16,837 nucleotides of DNA from Chlamydiota bacterium (GTDB lineage: Bacteria > Chlamydiota > Chlamydiia > Chlamydiales > Rhabdochlamydiaceae), in the NCBI GenBank assembly GCA_013041585.1, contig JABEVM010000056.1, positions 1 through 16,837 on the forward strand, given 5' to 3'. Below the pieces are notes generated by a model, which searched no databases, was not told the origin of the DNA, and saw only the letters and a list, made by a program, of their open reading frames with translations. Shown piece after piece: positions 1 through 8,290 of this stretch; positions within the stretch are counted from its first letter, which is position 1, and each line of letters begins with the position of its first letter. The translations under genes and the position numbers were made by a program.

Positions 1-42
1 AATTTACGCAATTTAAAATTAATCGATTTTCCTTATCATCCC

Positions 43-3000
43 ATGAGCTCTAAATTACATTTATCCGCTTCCACAAGTATGGTGGTTGCGGGCGCCTCTT
101 CTTCCAAAGATGTTTTTTCTTCTGTTAAAGCCACAATTTTTGAAGACGGCTCTCCTATAAAATCGTTTTTTGATCTTTTTAGAAGAAAAGGGATCATTTA
201 TTCCGATTCAGGTCTATTACAACCTAAATTCAAGCATGTAGCCCTACCTACTTTAGATCAAACCTCAATAAGCCGTGTGAGCAATTACATGCATGAGAAT
301 TTACTTAAAAGTATGAATTTGGGAAAGGATAGAAAACTTTCCCTACATGAAATCCTATTCGAGTTAAACAAGGTATCGAGGATACAGGGCTTGCATATGA
401 CCGCTCGCATGGTCGGAAGCTGTGTATATTATCTTCTAGAAGCTTATGTACAACTTGCAATGCGCTCTTGCTGCGACATCCAGGCAGGCCAATTTCAATC
501 ATTAGAAACTGATCTTGGCGCTTCTCCACCAGATACAGATTTTCGTATTGATGTTCCAGGGGCTACAGAAGCAGAGCTACGAAAACTTGCCGATACTATT
601 ATTGATTTAGTTGTAAGAAAAACTGGAAGGTCGGATGAGCTTGTCCGGCAAAATATGCTGATTAACTACAAATATATCTTGGAAGAAGACGGAGAGTCCT
701 TCTTAATTTTTAGTTTGCTTTTTCCAGGAGAGGCGACAGGTCCAACCAAGATCGATTTCACGTTAGTAAGTTACAGCCCGCGCATGAGTATTTTTGCCTA
801 TCAGCAGTTGTTCATTCAATTTCACTTAGAAAAATTAAAGCCTTTTGTAGAAGGAAATCTTCAGGCAATCGTTGATAGGTTAACTAAAATTGTCCGCATA
901 TTTGATCCGGATACTGTCAGACTTGGTGGATGGTCTTCCTATATTTCAGTTTTAACAAAAGGATGGAGGTCACTTTGTTCTGCAAGGGATATAAGAAATC
1001 CTCCGATGTTCCAGCTACTTTGGGATAAGATAAAATGGCGAAGCTCGTTTTTTACTTTGGAGCAGCTAAAGCGCTCTGCTATAAATCATCATCCTAGGCA
1101 ACCTAATGATGCTTTCTTAGCTCTCCTTTTTCAGGCATTTTCTCTATTTAGACGCTATCAGCCAGGGGATGTTGCGAGAAATTCGATTACTTCTCTCTGG
1201 AAAGCCATATTGCTTACAAAGCATTTTGAAAACTTGTCTGAAAGACCGCAAAATCCTTTACTTCTAGCCGTTTTAGCTGGGATGGAAAAAGATATCCCTT
1301 TCCCATTTATAAGCGACTTGCTCCTTCTAATTAGTCTTATCACATATGGGCCTGACACATCGATTGTTGAAGTGGATTTCCAAAATGTTCTTTTTCTCAA
1401 ACTTTCCCCTACATGTCACCTTCATTTACGACCTGAGCTTAATGAAAATAGTTTAGAAAAGTTTTTGGAGTATTACCAAAGATTGCCTGAGGAAGAAAAA
1501 CCGATCTTTTCGCAAAAGGTCTTGGATTTCTTTTTAAGAGTTTTCAGGGCAAGGACAAATGCTTTTGAGACAAAAGCATTGACTGAGGAAGTAGAACCCA
1601 TTTTACGAAAATGGTATGCAGAAGCAGCCTCTCTCGAGGATAGAGAAGATCTTCCTTTATTTTTTAGAGCGCTGATCCATCAAATCCGTCTTTTGCACTA
1701 TTATCATGAGCCTGCACAAAACAAGCTTAAGATTATTTTACAAGGGCTACACTCTCTATTGCTATCTATGCATAGAAGAGAGGATGTTCTTTCTTTGTCA
1801 GTTGCTATGACGCAAAGATGTTTGGAAAGAGGAGGGGAGAAGAAAGCTTCTCAGCTCAATTTAGGATCTGTCAAAACACACCCTAATGACATTTTCGAAG
1901 GTAGAAAAAATCTAGTTAGGGCTTTAGCGCAGTCGGAAGATGCCGAACTTCGTATTATAAGCTCTGAATTTTGTAAGCAGCTTCCTATTGAAAAAGTGAT
2001 ACATATTTTCTCAAGTTATTTGAGAAAAGATTTTAGATTAAGCATCCATCTTCTTGCCTTTTTTTATGAATCATCTGGCTTAGAGTTGCAGGATGTTTTC
2101 CCTCTTTTCCGTGATACGATCGAACATATTATGTTAGGAGGAGCCTCGCTCTTTAAAGGCGTAGGGCTACCTGAGGATTACATGGCTTTACCACTTATTG
2201 CCCGTATGATTAAAAGAATCGTATCTAGCTATCCTAGCGAATTACGCTTTTTGGAGCCTAAGTGGTTTGTTTGGCTTTCTGAGAATGGATACGAAGACGA
2301 TATGATTGCTTGCCTTGAAGCTATGCAAAAAGAAGGGCTACTTAACGAGTCTAGAGCCGAAGTTTTTCTCCCCCTTTGGATGAGACTTGCGAACCAGAGT
2401 TTACAGGAAGGGAACCTGGAAAGGGCCGCTACTATTTTTTCCATGTGGTATAGCGTGAATGATACACGTTTTTGGCCCTGTCATGCGGATTGTAGACTTT
2501 CTGCAACCCAAAAAAGTGCCTTTCTGGACCTATTATTTACCCTCTATCAAAATGACAGATGTCCACAGATCTTTGCACAGTTTGCAAATAGGCAAACAGT
2601 TCTTTATTTAGTCACGTCCCTTTCTTATCCCGTCAAAGGAAAATCTGTGGAATTTCTCAGCCCTGTTTATGAAGCCGAGTTTATGGAGGTGGAAAACGGG
2701 AAAGAATGGAAGAAGCATTATCTCCGATTGAAGGGCGCCCCGTTATCAGAGAAAGGGGCATTAGATTTAGAGGTTGCCTATCGTCTTAGGTGCCTTGCAG
2801 AAAAAGACTACAAGCAAGCGGCTGGAATTCCAGATACCTTAAGGAAGGCTTCCTTACAGAATCGAAAAGAATACATGCTCCGTTTTTTCTCTATAGCTTT
2901 TCAAAATCCTGATAAGCAAAGTCTTGATCTTGTTGAAAGAGCGGTTTTACAGTTTCAAACAGAATTAGATGATGACCTTCTTAGATGTCTATTAGAAGAG

Positions 3001-6000
3001 ATGAAAAAGGGGATAGGTAAGAAAGGGCATTTTCCTCTATTTACTCTGCTTCTTCCCCATTTTTTAGATTCTCCTATCTGCTGCGTGGCTACTCTTGAGT
3101 TGTTTACTGGCAAAATAGAGGAGAGAGATGGTCTAGAAAAACTACTATTAGGAGCATCAGAAGAAGTTCACCCTAGAGATCATAAGGTTCTAAGAGATGT
3201 AGCCCAAAGACTTCTTTCTAATCCAGCAAGAGAGAGTACGGAAGTTGCCAAGAGTTTTGTTACCAAATTTTTGGAAAAGTTAGATGAGGAAACGCTCCTT
3301 ACCCTCATCGAAGAGGTAAAGAAAGGAATCAAAGAGAAAAGGGAAGGTTTTATACAAATTTTTTCTCTTTTGCTCTCTCGGTTTGTTTCAGCTCCTAAGC
3401 TTTATATAGCTACCTTAGTAGGCTTTTCTGAAAGAGATCTCCTTTCTCAACAGAAAGTGAAAGAGTCCCTTTGTGCAAATGCCGCTCTCATAGAGCCACT
3501 AGAAGAGATGAGAGAAGCTAAACTTCCCACACTCAAAGCGGTTTTGCGCTCTCTTTGCAAAGATCCATTCAAAGATAAAGTCGATATTATCGAAAGATTT
3601 TTGACTCCTAACTTAAGCGAACTAGATGAGGAAATTCTGCAATTTCTATTTGAAGAAATTGTAAAAGGGTTAAAAGATAAAGCTGTAGAGAAACTGTATT
3701 TTCCTCTCTTTAGTCTTCTCCTCCCTTCTTTTCTCTCTTCACCAGCACTTTTTACAGCCACCTTGCAGGGATTTACAGGTAGAGATTTTACAGCTCAACC
3801 AAAGATCAAAGAAACCCTTTGTAAAACGTATGAAAGCGCAAATCCTGCAGCCAAGTTAGGAAAGGAGAGGGGCCATCAGGTAAGAGGGGTTTTACAGCAC
3901 TTTTTACAAGATCCTTCGAAAGAACGAGAAGAGCTTTTCAAAAGCATGATCCTAGTGGAAGGAAGGCTGGAAGAAGAAACACTACTTTTTTTGTGGGAAG
4001 AGCTAAAAGCGGCTCGGAAGGATATAAAAAGAGAAAAGCTGGTTACTAATACTTTTTCACTCCTTCTTCCTGAGTTTCTCTCTTGCTATAAGATCTTTGC
4101 AGAGGTCTCCATGGCTGTTACAGAAAAAGAAGCGTTCTCTGCCATAAAATCAAAAGAGAAAAGCTCCCCAGCTTCTATGATTGTAGTAGCCTTGAGAAGC
4201 GCAAATGACGAGAAGCTTACTCTTCTTAAAGACCTTCTAAACAAGCTTTGGAATGAGCCTTCCAAAGAAAGAATTGAAGTGATAGAGCAATTGGTAGCCT
4301 CCTTTCCTGAAGACCTCGATGATGAAATCCTTACGCAGATCCAAACAGAAGTAAAAAGAGGGGTACAGGATAAAAAGAATTCTAAAATGTATTTTCCCCT
4401 TCTTGAACGCGCACTCCCACATCTGCTAGCCTCACGGGCCCTTTTTATGGGTACTCTGACTATCTTGAGTTTAGAGGAATGCACCTCTGAGCCAACCATG
4501 CGAAAAGAGATAGTGGCTCAGGCCTCTTTCATTTCTACACGGTTACTTGAAGAGGGGAATATAGAGAAACTCGTAGATCTTCTTGAAAATGGGATTTTGC
4601 AGGTAAGCGTAGTTAATGAACTTTCCGATAGTCAGGTAGCCGAAGGGTATAAAGTTGCAACGAGAAGAAGTAATCCTGTTTTAGCCCATGTTTTCTACGC
4701 AAAAGCTCCTAAAGTTTGCTCTCTGAATGAAGAGGACACTGTCTTTTTTGTGCAATCCTTGGTTGCAAAGGATAAAGACGCTTATCAGCAAAGTATTATG
4801 CAAATTTTATTATCCCTGCAAGTGGTAGATATGCATAAGAGCATAGCTGAAGAGTTTTGTCATTTTCTTCTTTCTCCAACTTCTACAGAGACCCAGGTCG
4901 AAAGCGCTTTTGCTTTGATAGAAAGATTTTCTCTTTATAGAGAGCCGCTACTTCCTCTTTTATATAAAAGGTTGAGGGAGAAAGGCCACCAAAAATTAGA
5001 AGCTAAGGTCTACGGCGTTGTTATAACAAAGCCTGAGCTAGTAACTCCTAGCTTTTATGACGCAGATTCTTATTTGGATGCGCTTCGGTTTTTTGGACGT
5101 TGCAAAAGTGTAGATATAATGAGAAATTGGCTTGCTGATCCCTCTTTTGAAGTAAGGCTGCAAGAAAATAATGGAGCAGAAGTCTTTACGCAGATGGTTC
5201 AGTTTTTAAGGGGACATACATGTACAAGAGAGGACTATGAGAGACTGTCGGTATGTCAAGAAACCCTTTCTAAGGATTTTAGACAGTCAGCTGAAAACCT
5301 ATTGCTATCTCTTGCCTTAACGCATGAGACTCTCCACGATTTAGGCATTCAAAGGCTTTCTTCTTTTTCTACGGCTTTTGAAGGGTCAGAGAGGATCTCA
5401 AATGAAATGATAGAAATGACCCTATCGTATTGCAAGGTTGAGAAAATTCGTCAGAAATGGGACAAATGGCCTGTTTTCTACGCAGCGGTTGCAAAGCAAA
5501 TCCTTCGCAATTGGAGTGAGGTCAAGAAAAACTGCTGGACCGATTTTTTAACAATCTATCGGACCCATTTTATTGCTCTTGCAAGAGAGCAAACAGTTGA
5601 TGATTTGGTAGAGGAATATGTAAGCCAATTTCTGCCTGGAATAGAATTACAAAGTAAGTCCCAAGCAATCACAGTGCCTGCTCAAGAAGTTTTGGAATCT
5701 GTAACTGGAGCGATGCTTGACTTCCTCGAAGAATTCTCTGATGCGAAAAAAACTGCAAATCCGTTTCTTCAAGTACTTGACGCTTTAGTTGAGAGTAGTA
5801 TTGCAATTACACTCAAGAAAAATTTTGAGAGGATTGCGGCCCTTTTAGAGCGGTCACCTCATTTAACTAAACAGGAACGTTCTAGACTGTGTCAGAAAGT
5901 GATAGAAAATAAAATCATTCCATACATTAGGATTCTTTCACCAAATTATCTCCATTTTGAACATTATCGCGGCAGAAGTTTTTCCCTTTCCTCCTTTATA

Positions 6001-7590
6001 GAAACTTCTGAGACTAGAGCAAGAGTAGAAAATGAGCTATTCGATACTTTGATTGACGCATACTCTATGGACCCAAATGGCAATAGTTTGCTATTCCTGT
6101 TCCAGCTAAGAGACGATGTTTCGCAGCTTCTTGGAAGAATTCCCAATTTTATAGAACTGGATTCGAATCTAGTAGACGCTTCTTTAGATCTTCCAGAAGT
6201 TGTTTTCGATCCTAAATATAAAAGTGAGGCGCAATTTTTCCACTCTGCAAAACATATCATTGAGAAGCTTGCAGGTTTATCCTCAACTACAAACCTGCAA
6301 AAAGAGATCTTGAATAACATTATTTTCACGTTATATGCAGTGTTACTTAAGACCTTCCCAGCAAGGGCTCCAGAACTGCTCCCGATGGTTAATAAAGTTG
6401 TTTATAATGCTCATGCCATGGACACCCCGGCAGCATTATCTGTATCGGTTACAGGAATAGCAAATCTGATTATGAATTTGGCAGACATGCTTAATCATGT
6501 TAGGCAACCGGTCAAGATACAGATTATAGATTTGGTTAGTAAGTTGCAAATTTGTAGTCGATTTTTCCTTATGGCTCTTGACAGAGAGCAGGCAACTTCA
6601 TTTTCCATTGATGAATATGCACTCAATCCAAATGCTTTGCATAAAGTTTTGCGAGAAATGATACAAGCCCCTCATACAAAATATATCCACTGCGCGGCAA
6701 GTTTAGTAGGAGAGATCACTTATTTATTTCGAACACAACATCAGGATCCGCCCGCAGAAATGCCGCAGCTAACCTTCGAAATACTCGAAAGAGCGACTTC
6801 TTTAGATTACCTTTTTCTGACTCGAAGTTTTGTTAGTTTGAATGGGTTGCCCTACGTGGAAGCGTTAGTAGAGTCTCTGCTCACTCCTTTGAGCAATCCT
6901 ACTGATTCAAGCCAAATTGGAATTGTAAATTTACTAAAGCAAACCGCTCTTGGAATGCAAAAAATCAGAAAGAGAGACTTTGAAGACCTCTTCTCCAGAA
7001 AAAATACATTAGGTGTTTTTCATTCTTGGTGTTTAGCAGTAGTAGTCCAAAGTTCTTCAAAAATTGATACAAACAAGTTTTATGCAGAGTATATTCCTTG
7101 TTTAGAAGAGCTGATTTCCTTTTTCGAGGAGAAATGCCTTCACATATGGGATTTACGTATTTTACGTATCTTTAAACAGATTTCTACGCTCGTTTATATG
7201 CAGGATACGAATAGCTTTCATGTAGAAGAGTTTTCAGAGCCAGTTCGAAGTAGGCACCAGGCGTTGCAAGCTCGCTTCAAAGCTTGCATGCAAAAATTTG
7301 TTCTGCAACATAGTGGAAAATTGCAATTCACTCAGGAATTCACAGCTGGAAAGGCTGAGGATGAGAAATTTCCTCCGTTGGAAGTGAATCTTTCAGGGCA
7401 AGAGGTTCAGGAATTTATCGCCATGTTCATGGAAGAGAAAATAGAGCCGAGCTTAGTTCCAACTGGTAAAGCTGTTATCACATATGCAGGACCCTATATG
7501 CTGTATAAATTTTCTATAGCAGCAAAAGCCTTACACTTTGCATCTATATTCTCAAAACCAACTTCGGATCATCCAGAGGATGTTAATTAA
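43..7590 (+). CDS. Giant 2515-residue helical repeat protein, function unknown
   Basis: I do not recognise this family. The ATG at 43 is the first start in the open frame; only 42 bases precede it and they show no clear Shine-Dalgarno sequence, so the true start is not certain (ATG at 79 is an alternative). The protein looks mostly alpha-helical and solenoid-like, with no signal peptide or convincing membrane segment. Residues about 120-245 contain a GS pair (125-126) on a predicted helix, a DTD triplet (164-166) and a KID motif (Asp238) between alternating strand and helix stretches. This resembles the nucleotidyltransferase fold, but the GS-to-DxD gap of about 38 residues is longer than usual. 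Residues 946-1490 hold five diverged tandem repeats of 104-116 residues. The remainder is helical, with TPR/HEAT-like stretches (for example around 780-810). The gene converges on the methyltransferase gene and overlaps it by 8 bp. A scaffold or secreted effector role is inference only. Confidence 0.9.
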   Translation: MSSKLHLSASTSMVVAGASSSKDVFSSVKATIFEDGSPIKSFFDLFRRKGIIYSDSGLLQPKFKHVALPTLDQTSISRVSNYMHENLLKSMNLGKDRKLSLHEILFELNKVSRIQGLHMTARMVGSCVYYLLEAYVQLAMRSCCDIQAGQFQSLETDLGASPPDTDFRIDVPGATEAELRKLADTIIDLVVRKTGRSDELVRQNMLINYKYILEEDGESFLIFSLLFPGEATGPTKIDFTLVSYSPRMSIFAYQQLFIQFHLEKLKPFVEGNLQAIVDRLTKIVRIFDPDTVRLGGWSSYISVLTKGWRSLCSARDIRNPPMFQLLWDKIKWRSSFFTLEQLKRSAINHHPRQPNDAFLALLFQAFSLFRRYQPGDVARNSITSLWKAILLTKHFENLSERPQNPLLLAVLAGMEKDIPFPFISDLLLLISLITYGPDTSIVEVDFQNVLFLKLSPTCHLHLRPELNENSLEKFLEYYQRLPEEEKPIFSQKVLDFFLRVFRARTNAFETKALTEEVEPILRKWYAEAASLEDREDLPLFFRALIHQIRLLHYYHEPAQNKLKIILQGLHSLLLSMHRREDVLSLSVAMTQRCLERGGEKKASQLNLGSVKTHPNDIFEGRKNLVRALAQSEDAELRIISSEFCKQLPIEKVIHIFSSYLRKDFRLSIHLLAFFYESSGLELQDVFPLFRDTIEHIMLGGASLFKGVGLPEDYMALPLIARMIKRIVSSYPSELRFLEPKWFVWLSENGYEDDMIACLEAMQKEGLLNESRAEVFLPLWMRLANQSLQEGNLERAATIFSMWYSVNDTRFWPCHADCRLSATQKSAFLDLLFTLYQNDRCPQIFAQFANRQTVLYLVTSLSYPVKGKSVEFLSPVYEAEFMEVENGKEWKKHYLRLKGAPLSEKGALDLEVAYRLRCLAEKDYKQAAGIPDTLRKASLQNRKEYMLRFFSIAFQNPDKQSLDLVERAVLQFQTELDDDLLRCLLEEMKKGIGKKGHFPLFTLLLPHFLDSPICCVATLELFTGKIEERDGLEKLLLGASEEVHPRDHKVLRDVAQRLLSNPARESTEVAKSFVTKFLEKLDEETLLTLIEEVKKGIKEKREGFIQIFSLLLSRFVSAPKLYIATLVGFSERDLLSQQKVKESLCANAALIEPLEEMREAKLPTLKAVLRSLCKDPFKDKVDIIERFLTPNLSELDEEILQFLFEEIVKGLKDKAVEKLYFPLFSLLLPSFLSSPALFTATLQGFTGRDFTAQPKIKETLCKTYESANPAAKLGKERGHQVRGVLQHFLQDPSKEREELFKSMILVEGRLEEETLLFLWEELKAARKDIKREKLVTNTFSLLLPEFLSCYKIFAEVSMAVTEKEAFSAIKSKEKSSPASMIVVALRSANDEKLTLLKDLLNKLWNEPSKERIEVIEQLVASFPEDLDDEILTQIQTEVKRGVQDKKNSKMYFPLLERALPHLLASRALFMGTLTILSLEECTSEPTMRKEIVAQASFISTRLLEEGNIEKLVDLLENGILQVSVVNELSDSQVAEGYKVATRRSNPVLAHVFYAKAPKVCSLNEEDTVFFVQSLVAKDKDAYQQSIMQILLSLQVVDMHKSIAEEFCHFLLSPTSTETQVESAFALIERFSLYREPLLPLLYKRLREKGHQKLEAKVYGVVITKPELVTPSFYDADSYLDALRFFGRCKSVDIMRNWLADPSFEVRLQENNGAEVFTQMVQFLRGHTCTREDYERLSVCQETLSKDFRQSAENLLLSLALTHETLHDLGIQRLSSFSTAFEGSERISNEMIEMTLSYCKVEKIRQKWDKWPVFYAAVAKQILRNWSEVKKNCWTDFLTIYRTHFIALAREQTVDDLVEEYVSQFLPGIELQSKSQAITVPAQEVLESVTGAMLDFLEEFSDAKKTANPFLQVLDALVESSIAITLKKNFERIAALLERSPHLTKQERSRLCQKVIENKIIPYIRILSPNYLHFEHYRGRSFSLSSFIETSETRARVENELFDTLIDAYSMDPNGNSLLFLFQLRDDVSQLLGRIPNFIELDSNLVDASLDLPEVVFDPKYKSEAQFFHSAKHIIEKLAGLSSTTNLQKEILNNIIFTLYAVLLKTFPARAPELLPMVNKVVYNAHAMDTPAALSVSVTGIANLIMNLADMLNHVRQPVKIQIIDLVSKLQICSRFFLMALDREQATSFSIDEYALNPNALHKVLREMIQAPHTKYIHCAASLVGEITYLFRTQHQDPPAEMPQLTFEILERATSLDYLFLTRSFVSLNGLPYVEALVESLLTPLSNPTDSSQIGIVNLLKQTALGMQKIRKRDFEDLFSRKNTLGVFHSWCLAVVVQSSSKIDTNKFYAEYIPCLEELISFFEEKCLHIWDLRILRIFKQISTLVYMQDTNSFHVEEFSEPVRSRHQALQARFKACMQKFVLQHSGKLQFTQEFTAGKAEDEKFPPLEVNLSGQEVQEFIAMFMEEKIEPSLVPTGKAVITYAGPYMLYKFSIAAKALHFASIFSKPTSDHPEDVN
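2878..4512 (+). repeat. Five tandem ~115-residue protein repeats within the giant gene
   Basis: The encoded units begin at residues 946, 1050, 1164, 1280 and 1395 (bases 2878, 3190, 3532, 3880, 4225), and the last ends near residue 1490. Each unit starts with a leucine/valine-rich helix ending in a D/N/E-P-x-[KR] turn. An acidic LDEEIL-like motif follows, then an EE-[VIM]-K-[KR]-G amphipathic helix, a FPLFSLLLP-like hydrophobic helix, an S/A-P-x-L/I turn (clear in units 1-3) and an ATL-x-x-F segment. Most units close with a K-[VI]-K-E-[ST]-L-like segment. Units 2 and 3 are closest to each other; units 1, 4 and 5 are more diverged. The DNA itself has drifted, so this is old internal duplication rather than a recent expansion. 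The unit length suits two to three helical hairpins of an alpha-solenoid. Confidence 0.8.
7583..7590. other. Shared palindromic double stop TTAATTAA of two convergent genes
   Basis: The 8-bp palindrome supplies the TAA stop of the giant plus-strand gene (7588-7590) and the TAA stop of the minus-strand methyltransferase gene (7583-7585). The two coding regions overlap by exactly these 8 bases, and I see no intrinsic terminator hairpin around them. Confidence 0.85.
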
Positions 7591-8263
7591 GGATTGCAAT
7601 TCCTAAAGCATCGATTCGTCCCCTTTCTCCCGCAAGAGTTGGAAGTAGTACGCAGTCTAATCTTGGATGTGCGCTTAAGATTTGATTGAACTCATATACA
7701 GCGCAGCTTTGTGCATCTTCTGGATTTGGGCTGCCCACTTCCGATTCTCTTGGGATCAGGTTATCAATTAGGAGCAAGGCTCCGGGGGCTGCTAAAGAAA
7801 CAGCATACTCAAGGTAGGCTGCATAGTTTTTTTTATCAGCGTCAATCAAGATCAAATCAAAAGGGCCTTCTTGATTTTTTAGCATTGTAGAAAGGGACTC
7901 TACAGCTTTGCCAAGACGGATTTCCACCTGGTTTGTAAGACCTGCATGAGCGATATTTGCTCTTGCTCTTTCTACAAAAAGAGGCTGCTGCTCGAGTGAG
8001 ATGATACGGCTTGAAGGGGAGAGACCTTTTGCGAGCCAAAGTGTGCTATAGCCGCAAAGAGTTCCGATTTCTAAAACCCTTTTTGGCGCGCGGAGTTTAA
8101 CAAAAAGATAAAGAAGCTTACCAACATAGGGAGGGATCTCTTGTCCAGGAACTTGAAAAGCAGCGCTGCCCTTTTCTCTGACCTGCCTTAGCAACTCATC
8201 TTCTTTAGCAAAGTTTGAGTCTATGTAGCTGCGTATGTCTTGATTTTGCTTGGTTGTATTCAT
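7583..8263 (-). CDS. Class I SAM-dependent O-methyltransferase (caffeoyl-CoA OMT / Methyltransf_3 family)
   Basis: This 226-residue protein matches the usual length and motif order of the metal-dependent O-methyltransferase family (PF01596). The SAM-binding motif I is VLEIGTLCGYST (residues 63-74). Glu90 sits at the end of the next strand, where the ribose-binding acid is expected. The metal-binding acids are visible as IDADKKNY (Asp141, Asp143) and IDN (Asp167, Asn168). It transfers methyl from S-adenosylmethionine to a hydroxyl of a small catechol-like or other acceptor; bacterial members are often promiscuous and the true substrate cannot be read here. It is cytosolic. It lies 27 bp downstream of the 740-residue unknown gene on the same strand, so the two are probably co-transcribed, although no clear Shine-Dalgarno sequence precedes its ATG. 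Its stop codon overlaps the end of the convergent giant gene. Confidence 0.93.
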   Translation of the reverse strand: MNTTKQNQDIRSYIDSNFAKEDELLRQVREKGSAAFQVPGQEIPPYVGKLLYLFVKLRAPKRVLEIGTLCGYSTLWLAKGLSPSSRIISLEQQPLFVERARANIAHAGLTNQVEIRLGKAVESLSTMLKNQEGPFDLILIDADKKNYAAYLEYAVSLAAPGALLLIDNLIPRESEVGSPNPEDAQSCAVYEFNQILSAHPRLDCVLLPTLAGERGRIDALGIAILN

Positions 8264-8290
8264 TCGTTTTTTTGTGTCGGTAATTAAGAT

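Noticed and set aside
2686..2736. PH-domain-like stretch (EWKKHYLRLKG) in the giant protein
   Set aside because: Only one short strand resembles the PH pattern; the strands before it and the final helix are not evident.
4086..4499. 137-residue open frame on the minus strand inside the giant gene
   Set aside because: It lies opposite a repeat unit of a clearly coding frame, has a low-complexity Ser/Arg-rich composition typical of antisense shadows and no ribosome binding site. The same holds for the other short antisense frames in this gene.
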